A stretch of DNA of 11,647 nucleotides from an uncultured Oscillospiraceae bacterium. Lineage in GTDB: Bacteria; Bacillota; Clostridia; Oscillospirales; Acutalibacteraceae. The first letter of the stretch is position 1; the number at the start of each line of letters is the position of its first letter. The notes beneath the pieces are model-generated. The model saw only the letters and a program-made list of their open reading frames with translations. It had not been told where the DNA came from and made no database searches. Made by a program: the position numbers and the translations under genes. Of the stretch, positions 6,635-11,647 are shown in pieces. The DNA lies in the NCBI GenBank assembly GCA_902461995.1, contig CABQAA010000036.1, positions 1 to 11,647 on the forward strand. The letters are read 5' to 3'.

Positions 6635-8262
6635 GCAGACAAGTGCGCACCCTGATCCTCGCCGGGGTTGCGGTGGTCGCGCTGGTCGCTCTGCTGCTGG
6701 TGCTGATCTTTCTCCTTCCCAGCAAGGGAACGGTAGACACGTCCTCCGTGGCCTCTTCCGACACGTCGGTGACGGTGCTCGATAAGTCCAAGGATGCCGA
6801 CGGTAAAACCGTTGACCATCCGATCAAAAACATTCAAATCACACTCGGAGGCGAAACCTACATCCTTTCTCAGAATGAGGAAGGGGAACTGGTGGCGGAT
6901 TCCTATAAGGATCTCCCCATCAACACCTATGAGATTTCATCTCTGGTCAGCACACTGACCACCATCACCGCCACCAAGGAAATCGCCTCCAATCCGGACA
7001 GTCCGGCCGATTACGGCTTTACTGGGAAATTCGCACCCGCGGAATCATCGGAAACCTCTTCCGGCTCCGCCTCCAGCGGGGAGAGTTCCACGGCCAACAC
7101 CCCGAAACCCGTCGGCCTGACCGCGCAGATTTCGGTCACGTATCACGATGACACCACCTTGGGATTTGAGGTTGGCCGGGAATCCCCCACCAAAGAGGGA
7201 TATTACCTCCGCGAAATCGGAAAGGATCCCATTTACCTCGTGGACGCCACCTTTGTCGAAACGGTTTCCCAGCCCTCCACCGCCTACATCGGACTGAACG
7301 TGATCACTGCCCCTTCGGTTAAAACCGATGACGCGAACGGGCAGGCCCTGCTGCGGGAAATTGAGCTGGGCGGTTCGTCCCGGACCTCCCAGCTGATCCT
7401 GCGCCGCTCAACGCCGGAGGACAATCTCACCAACACGTCCGATTATGTCATCACCAAGCCCTATTTCCGCGCGGCAAACTCCTCGAGCGCTCTGGTCACG
7501 GCGCTGGGGACCTATACGTCCGTCACCGCCTCCGGAGTGGAAAAGCCGTATCCGACCAGTGAAGATCTAAAAAAGTACGGCCTGGATAATCCTTTCTCCA
7601 CCGCGACGTTCACCCTCGCCGTTCAAACCACGGAAGAGGCGGAGTCGTCGGGAGAAGCCGATAAAACCTCCTACTACAATGTCCAGAAGCATACGATCAA
7701 ACTCGGGAACAAAAACGATGCCGGTGAGTATTACGCACTGGTCTACAATGAGGATACCCTCATTCCGGTCGTGTACCGTTTTTCGGCCGCTTCGGTTGCC
7801 TGGGCGGAATCGCAGTACGATGATGTGGCGGAGACCCTCCTCTTCCTGCGGAATATCACGTCGTTGTCCAATGTGGTCGTAACAGCCAATGGCAAAGTCA
7901 CCGATTTCCGTCTGGAGCATTTCCCCGACGAATCCGAACGGGATGACCAGATGAAGGTGACGGTGGACGGACAGCCGTATGACACCGCCAATTTCCGCAC
8001 ACTGTACCAAGTCCTAATGAGCATCTCCCGCAAAGGCGCGGCGCCCGGAGAGCCGGCCGGCGACCCCGTCCTCTCCATCAAGCTGAATCCCCTTGAGGCC
8101 TCCGATGGGGTGGTGGAGCTGTCGATTTACAAACATGACCCGAATGTGTATATCGTACGGTTCTCGACCGGCGAGACCTATGCCGTCAATGCGACGGAGG
8201 TCAACGAGGCAATCAAGCAGATCGGAAATTATTTAGACGGCAAAGAAGTGAAGCAAAACTAA
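6631..8262 (+). CDS. DUF4340-type membrane-anchored protein of the Gld-like ABC operon
   Basis: This 543-residue protein has one N-terminal membrane helix (about 6-29) after the short basic start MSRQVR, so the large remainder is probably outside the membrane. The segment from about 65 to 130 (NIQITLGGETYIL, then ISSLVSTLTTITATKEI and ADYGF) matches the pattern of DUF4340 proteins, which often follow GldG-like genes. A Ser/Thr/Gly-rich linker (about 137-158) splits this unit, and the second half looks like another copy of a similar beta-rich fold (YPTSEDLKKYGLDNP near 309-323). No catalytic motif is visible. The ATG overlaps the previous stop (ATGA), with AGGAGG five bases before it. It is the last gene of the operon, and a terminator follows 13 bases after its stop. 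The function is unknown; I infer a structural partner of the GldG-like protein. Confidence 0.82.
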   Translation: MSRQVRTLILAGVAVVALVALLLVLIFLLPSKGTVDTSSVASSDTSVTVLDKSKDADGKTVDHPIKNIQITLGGETYILSQNEEGELVADSYKDLPINTYEISSLVSTLTTITATKEIASNPDSPADYGFTGKFAPAESSETSSGSASSGESSTANTPKPVGLTAQISVTYHDDTTLGFEVGRESPTKEGYYLREIGKDPIYLVDATFVETVSQPSTAYIGLNVITAPSVKTDDANGQALLREIELGGSSRTSQLILRRSTPEDNLTNTSDYVITKPYFRAANSSSALVTALGTYTSVTASGVEKPYPTSEDLKKYGLDNPFSTATFTLAVQTTEEAESSGEADKTSYYNVQKHTIKLGNKNDAGEYYALVYNEDTLIPVVYRFSAASVAWAESQYDDVAETLLFLRNITSLSNVVVTANGKVTDFRLEHFPDESERDDQMKVTVDGQPYDTANFRTLYQVLMSISRKGAAPGEPAGDPVLSIKLNPLEASDGVVELSIYKHDPNVYIVRFSTGETYAVNATEVNEAIKQIGNYLDGKEVKQN

Positions 8263-8275
8263 TCTTTACCGTATC

Positions 8276-8309
8276 AAAGCGCCTCCGCCAGACCGGCGGA
8301 GGCGCTTTT
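8276..8309 (+). terminator. Intrinsic terminator of the ABC operon
   Basis: A perfect 14-bp stem (AAAGCGCCTCCGCC at 8276-8289 with its complement at 8295-8308) has a five-base loop and ends in TTTT. It lies 13 bases after the DUF4340 gene stop. The T-run is short, but the stem is very stable. Confidence 0.85.
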
Positions 8310-8358
8310 GATGTGAAAAAATTTATCACAATTTTTTCGACACAATTTGTTGCTTTCT

Positions 8359-8386
8359 CTGATTTTTCAGAATTTGTGAAAATCAG
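8359..8386. repeat. AT-rich inverted repeat
   Basis: CTGATTTTTCA (8359-8369) is mirrored by TGAAAATCAG (8377-8386), differing by one extra T, around a seven-base centre. Three copies of the shorter word CACAATTT or its complement lie at 8328-8378. It could be a protein-binding site or a weak hairpin. No T-run follows. Confidence 0.4.
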
Positions 8387-8476
8387 GGGACGATAACGCA
8401 AAATAACTCATTAATGATATATCTATATATGCAAATGTATTACACAAAGCATGGTAAGCTCTGGTAAAATGAGTGT

Positions 8477-8658
8477 GTCTATTTACGCGTTGATGCTATC
8501 CGGTAGGTGTATGACCAGCCTCTCCATTTCGGGAGGTCTCGGGGTACCATCTGTTTCGCTGTAATGTTATATATCGATGCTCCGGATGTCCAGAAGGCCG
8601 CTCCGTGCTGTTTTCCCTTTCTGTATGCAAAAAAGGGCTCCTCAGATCGGAGTTTTTT
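8477..8658 (+). ncRNA. Possible small RNA of about 180 nt
   Basis: An extended -10 (TGGTAAAAT, 8462-8470) has a weak -35-like TTACAC at 8440-8445, with 19 bases between. A transcript from about 8477 would carry a hairpin at 8519-8536 (CCTCTC/GGGAGG) and a possible long-range pairing of ATCCGG (about 8497-8502) with CCGGAT (8582-8587). It would end at a weak stem, CTCC/GGAG, followed by six T's at 8653-8658. Each element alone is weak, and I recognise no known RNA family. Confidence 0.15.
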
Positions 8659-8856
8659 GTGCTTTGTCCTGTATAGCGTACAGGATTCAATCCAAAACGA
8701 TATCCCCCTGCCATGTCCTGCTTCTGTTTTCAAGCCGATACAGGGTGCCAAAAGGCATTCGGAGACACCCTCCCTAATTGTTTATGAATACTGGGACGGC
8801 GCCCGCACATTGACGAATATAGATTGATCGGATTCTTTTATGAGGAGGTCCGCCCC

Positions 8857-8885
8857 TTGTGTTCCCTTCCAATTCACGATAAAAT
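8857..8885 (+). promoter_or_regulatory. Likely promoter of the first XRE regulator
   Basis: TTGTGT (8857-8862), 17 bases and TAAAAT (8880-8885, five of six) would start transcription near 8892, about 65 nt before the XRE start codon. The -35 is only a half match. A perfect AGGAGGT sits just before it at 8843-8849, which would be unexplained if this is the only promoter. Confidence 0.4.
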
Positions 8886-8956
8886 AAGGGACCGCGGCCT
8901 GGGGGATTGGGTGGTCACGACGCTGTCGTTTTTAAATCAAGGGGGAGAGTGGGAAC

Positions 8957-9337
8957 ATGAACCATGCGAATAATCTCCGTAAATTGCGGGAAGCCAAGGG
9001 ACTGACGCAGCCTGAACTGGCAGAACTGTTCGATTCTACCCAGTCCGCCATCAGCAATTATGAGTCCGGAACACGAGAACCGGATATTTCCTTGCTGATG
9101 CGGTTCGCCGAATATTTTGATGTCACCGTTGATTATCTGGTCGGCAGCACGGATTTGCCTTTTAGGGTTGATTCCGGTAATATTTTTTATTCCGAACTTG
9201 AAAAGGAAATCCTTCTTTTATGCCGGGAACTGCCGGAAGAGGACCAGGAGCTGATGGCGGCGGTCGGCCGTCATCTCAAAAAGAAAAAAGACTCTCATAA
9301 GCGTTCCACCAGACAAGCCGGGCTTATATCCGGCTAA
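8957..9337 (+). CDS. XRE-family helix-turn-helix transcriptional regulator
   Basis: This 126-residue protein has a Cro/CI-type DNA-binding domain at residues 6-62. LREAKGLTQPELAELFD forms the first helices and STQSAISNYESGTREPD contains the recognition helix. The domain ends in the typical FDVTVDYLVGSTD. A helical C-terminal segment (about 79-110, LEKEILLLCRELPEEDQELM) resembles the dimerisation tails of such repressors, followed by a lysine-rich end. The ATG has a purine-rich AAGGGGGAG about ten bases before it. The gene stands alone after a long non-coding stretch and is followed by a second XRE gene in the same direction. It probably represses its own promoter (inference). Its targets are unknown: no toxin, integrase or phage gene lies next to it. 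Confidence 0.88.
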   Translation: MNHANNLRKLREAKGLTQPELAELFDSTQSAISNYESGTREPDISLLMRFAEYFDVTVDYLVGSTDLPFRVDSGNIFYSELEKEILLLCRELPEEDQELMAAVGRHLKKKKDSHKRSTRQAGLISG

Positions 9338-9444
9338 ATTTGTGGCCACTGACTTGCCGTAGTAAATTTTAATTTTAACTTCGGTATATTTGTTGAAGTT
9401 TCCCAACATGGCCGCATGACACTATGATGAAAATAGGTGATCAC

Positions 9445-9753
9445 ATGTTAGGCGACCGACTTGGGCAGCTTCGGCGGAGCAAGGGTCTCACTCAGAGACA
9501 ATTGGCCGATCTCTTATTTGTGTCTGTCAATACTATTTCCGCTTACGAGCGCAACATCAACACCCCCGACGATGCCACAAAAGTCTGGCTGGCGAATTTT
9601 TTTGACGTTTCCATGGATTATCTCATGGGTCTGACCGATTCTCCTGCCCGCAGTACTTCGACTCAGTTTATATATGTGGAAAATCTGCCTCACGCCGCTG
9701 CAATGGATCTCCGTAAATTTTTGTCCACACTAAAAAGTAAATACCACTTGTGA
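9445..9753 (+). CDS. Second XRE-family helix-turn-helix regulator
   Basis: This 102-residue protein carries a Cro/CI-type domain at residues 3-65: LGQLRRSKGLTQRQLADLL, then VSVNTISAYERNINTPD with the recognition helix, ending in FFDVSMDYLMGLTDSP. It differs clearly from the XRE gene upstream and is not a recent duplicate. The short C-terminal part (about 75-102) shows no known domain. The frame is open from an ATG at 9424, but that start has no ribosome site. The ATG at 9445 follows AGGTGA (9435-9440), so I prefer it. The gap to the previous gene is about 107 bases and has a possible weak promoter of its own (TTGTGG at 9340-9345, 17 bases, TAAATT at 9363-9368). A strong terminator follows five bases after the stop. 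Confidence 0.83.
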   Translation: MLGDRLGQLRRSKGLTQRQLADLLFVSVNTISAYERNINTPDDATKVWLANFFDVSMDYLMGLTDSPARSTSTQFIYVENLPHAAAMDLRKFLSTLKSKYHL

Positions 9754-9758
9754 TTATC

Positions 9759-9790
9759 AAACAGCCGTCGGGTTTCCGGCGGCTGTTTTT
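9759..9790. terminator. Intrinsic terminator between the XRE gene and the convergent YdbT-like gene
   Basis: A 13-bp stem with one G-U pair (AAACAGCCGTCGG at 9759-9771 with CCGGCGGCTGTTT at 9776-9788) has a GTTT loop and ends in TTTTT (9786-9790) on the plus strand. The A-rich left side gives a TTT end on the minus strand. It therefore probably also stops transcripts of the YdbT-like gene, whose stop codon is nine bases away. Confidence 0.88.
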
Positions 9791-9798
9791 CAATTCTC

Positions 9799-11187
9799 TT
9801 ATAGCCCCTGCAGCCTCTGTATCAATCCAAGCGCTTGCCGATAGGGCAGATGACGGACTCGGTGCCGACGTCGTTTTTCTCCAAAGCAGCGCAATTCAAC
9901 CGTGCAGCCGTCCGAACTTCGCTGCCAGGGACTGCGCCGAACAACCGCACAGTCGGTCACTTCGAGCGGGATATACACACGATACAGGGCCAGGCCGCGG
10001 GAATAACAAATGGCCGCCGCCCCCCGTCCCACGCCGAACCCCGCTTGGTAAAACCCCAAAAACCGGATGAGCAGCCACCAGGTTGCTCCCGCAGCCCATA
10101 GAGCCGCCGCCACTTTCCACACGCCTCCAAACCACAAGGGAATCAAACAGCCTGTCAAGAGCCAAACGGCCGGGGCCAGATATCCGAAAAGTGCGGTTTT
10201 TTTCGGCCGCAGTGTGCTTGTGCAGATCGGATAATCGGGCAGCAGCCCGTCAAGCGCGGCACACAGCTCTTTCGGTCTGGCCGCTGGAATCAGCACCGGA
10301 CGTGCCCCGCTGTCCCGGCCATATCCGGCGGCGGTGATGACCGCCGTATACAGCCCGAACAACCGCATAAAAAGGGTCTGCCGCAGTTCAAGTGCCGTGA
10401 TTTTGTCGCAGTCAATGAGTACGTCCCGCCTGGTAAAAAGCCCGGAGACAAGGTGCAGACGATTTCCCTGCCGTTCCGCGCGGAATCCGGCATACCGTAG
10501 CAAACTCCTCAGGAAGGCAAAGGCCCAGCCGAGAACCAGGACGTTGGCGACGCTTTCAAAAAGCGGCGGCAGGCCGATGGACACAAAGCGGCGGAACAGC
10601 CCGACCACCTCGCCCGGCAGTTCCTCGCCCAGTACTCGCCCTGTCTGACGCAGTGCCGGCGCCAGCGCCAGCAGGCCGAGCGCAGCGTTGGAACTCGAAG
10701 TGGACATCACCAAAACCGGCCAGATCCGGGCCGCATATCGATTGACGCCTTTGCGGCTGATGCCGCTTCCCATCATGCTTTTTGCTTGCGCGGCAGATAA
10801 ATAGAGGACGGCGTCGGATTTCCGGCGAAGCCCCGCCGTGTTGATCCGCAGGCGGCGCCCTCCGAGCAGCCATAAAAGCGGGGTGCGCTCCATTTCCACC
10901 GAAGCCGCGTCTTCTGCCGATACCCGCAGAACGCGGCGGAGCACCACTCCCTGCGACAGCGCCAGACTGTGCAGACTTCCTCCCGCATATTCCCGCAGAT
11001 GATAGCGGCACCGACGCCATTTGAGCACGGAATACAGAAGCAGCAGAACCGCGACGCTGCTGTCCCGAATCGAAGCGAGGATCAAATTGGCGGAGACGGC
11101 GTAGGAATCCCCCAGAAACGGAGCCGTCAAAATCCGCAGCGCAGGGATAATCAGCAGCGGAATCCATTTTTTCGCATCGTAAAACAC
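9799..11187 (-). CDS. YdbT-like membrane protein with three bacterial PH domains
   Basis: Counted from the GTG at 11187, this is a 462-residue membrane protein. It has three copies of the bPH_2 (YdbS/YdbT, PF03703-type) domain: about 61-120 (HSLALSQGVVLRRV), 234-292 (LVSGLFTRRDVLIDCDKITALELRQTLFMRLFGL) and 378-450 (ICYSRGLALYRVYIPLEV to the end). Pairs of hydrophobic helices separate them, near 9-25, 36-56, 157-179, 204-228, 331-350 and 355-378. The function is unknown; in Bacillus subtilis the YdbST pair is linked to resistance to bacteriocin-like amylocyclicin, but a shared role here is inference. The start is uncertain. A strong AAAGGAGG at 11230-11223 lies eight bases before an ATC codon at 11214 (protein RPYGAYVF... 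included), with no ATG, GTG or TTG there. The GTG at 11187 has only a weak GGAG five bases upstream. The frame also runs back to a TTG at 11319 inside the previous gene. Confidence 0.82.
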   Translation of the reverse strand: MFYDAKKWIPLLIIPALRILTAPFLGDSYAVSANLILASIRDSSVAVLLLLYSVLKWRRCRYHLREYAGGSLHSLALSQGVVLRRVLRVSAEDAASVEMERTPLLWLLGGRRLRINTAGLRRKSDAVLYLSAAQAKSMMGSGISRKGVNRYAARIWPVLVMSTSSSNAALGLLALAPALRQTGRVLGEELPGEVVGLFRRFVSIGLPPLFESVANVLVLGWAFAFLRSLLRYAGFRAERQGNRLHLVSGLFTRRDVLIDCDKITALELRQTLFMRLFGLYTAVITAAGYGRDSGARPVLIPAARPKELCAALDGLLPDYPICTSTLRPKKTALFGYLAPAVWLLTGCLIPLWFGGVWKVAAALWAAGATWWLLIRFLGFYQAGFGVGRGAAAICYSRGLALYRVYIPLEVTDCAVVRRSPWQRSSDGCTVELRCFGEKRRRHRVRHLPYRQALGLIQRLQGL

Positions 11188-11230
11188 ATACGCTCCGTAA
11201 GGCCGAATATCGATCGGGTTCCCCTCCTTT

Positions 11231-11647
11231 TCAGCCGTTTTCCGTATCGTCCAGCATTTGAACCAGCCGGTTGGCCTCTTCCTCCGGCAATAAAGGCAAA
11301 GCGGCGCTGCCCCCTGCAAAGCGCAGCACGATGGTGCGGCACTTCCACAGCCGATGCAGCGGCGGCGCCCATCCCTCGAATGTGCGCAGTGCGTTCATCG
11401 GGATGAAGATCTCCCTCTTCCACAACACGCCCATCCGGGCGCGTACCGCTTCTCCGTCGAAACTGCCCTCTATAGAAGCGGCAAATCGGGGCGGATACCA
11501 GAAAAACAGGAAAACTGCAGAGGCAGAGGCGGGGATCAGAAGCAAAAGGATCCAAGAGGTCAACAACCCGGCCGCCAGCCCGATCAGCGCGCTTAGCAGC
11601 ACGCCGGCTGCGGCGATCGCCAGCATCAGGATTTTACGTGCGCCGTC
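11231..11647 (-). CDS. YdbS-like PH-domain membrane protein, 5' end outside the window
   Basis: The frame stays open to the window edge, so only the last 138 residues are visible; YdbS-type proteins are about 160. Two hydrophobic helices (about 6-28 and 33-52 of the visible part) are followed by one bPH_2 domain. That domain contains ARMGVLWKREIFIPMNALRTFEG and HRLWKCRTIVLRFAGG, the usual order of GVLxRR, IPxxxI and the RLxG-like turn, and ends EEANRLVQML. An ATG at 11626 would cut into the first helix, so the real start is further upstream. It lies directly before the YdbT-like gene, whose ribosome site starts at the base after this stop codon, and the two probably form an operon and a membrane complex. 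Confidence 0.82.
   Translation of the reverse strand, partial: DGARKILMLAIAAAGVLLSALIGLAAGLLTSWILLLLIPASASAVFLFFWYPPRFAASIEGSFDGEAVRARMGVLWKREIFIPMNALRTFEGWAPPLHRLWKCRTIVLRFAGGSAALPLLPEEEANRLVQMLDDTENG

Larger units (their letters stand above)
8310..8856. other. Long intergenic region without a supported gene
   Basis: No convincing protein gene is present here. The two open frames of about 90-106 codons (8507-8827 plus, 8479-8751 minus) lack ribosome sites and resemble no family I know. The first 170 bases are clearly more AT-rich than the flanking genes, with runs such as TATATCTATATATG near 8417-8431. Several hairpins are visible: 8359-8386, 8519-8536, CTCC/GGAG followed by T6 at 8638-8658, and AGGGTG/CACCCT at 8742-8771. 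GATGCT occurs twice (8491-8496 and 8576-8581). The stretch may hold a small RNA, a decayed gene or the scar of an insertion. Confidence 0.5.

Noticed and set aside
8742..8771. Resemblance to a TPP riboswitch (GGGTGCC, GGC, GAGA, ACCCT in order)
   Set aside because: The CTGAGA core and the downstream conserved helix are missing, and the next gene is a regulator, not a thiamine gene.
8507..8827. A 106-codon plus-strand frame in the intergenic region
   Set aside because: It starts at GTG without a ribosome site, crosses several hairpins, and has unusual Cys/Phe-rich composition with no recognisable domain.

Overview
The window looks like chromosomal DNA of a moderately GC-rich Bacillota bacterium. 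A Clostridia/Oscillospiraceae-type gut anaerobe is the best guess. This is inferred from strong AGGAGG-type ribosome sites before most genes, SigA-type promoters, a Gld-like ABC cassette with a DUF4340 protein, and a YdbS/YdbT-type PH-domain pair. No rRNA, tRNA, CRISPR array, transposase or integrase was seen.

Left block (63-3072, minus strand): sbcD (nuclease subunit of SbcCD) followed by a 533-residue protein that joins a complete RibF (riboflavin kinase/FAD synthetase) to a complete HAD phosphatase. sbcD appears to start at a TTG codon (2885) behind its own extended -10 promoter. A second minus-strand promoter lies further upstream, and its -10 box overlaps that of the plus-strand promoter for the next operon.

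Central block (3020-8309, plus strand): a tight four-gene operon for a Gld-like ABC-2 transporter. In order it encodes an ATPase, a six-helix permease, a GldG-like membrane-anchored auxiliary protein with a very acidic N-terminal tail, and a DUF4340-type membrane-anchored protein. ATGA overlaps or a 16-nt gap link the genes, and a GC-rich hairpin with a T-run closes the operon. The two anchored proteins probably form an extracytoplasmic assembly on the ATPase/permease core; the substrate is unknown.

Right block (8310-11647): an intergenic stretch of nearly 650 bases, AT-rich in its first part and holding several hairpins and a possible small RNA. It is followed by two short XRE-family repressors in tandem on the plus strand and a strong terminator. 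Converging from the right are two minus-strand genes for bacterial-PH-domain membrane proteins: a three-PH-domain YdbT-like protein and the 3' part of a YdbS-like protein that runs off the window. The YdbT-like gene has no standard start codon behind its obvious ribosome site.

The most interesting points are the RibF-HAD fusion, the overlapping divergent promoters at 3020-3072, the missing canonical start of the YdbT-like gene, and the structured gap at 8310-8856. No clearly new multi-gene system was found.
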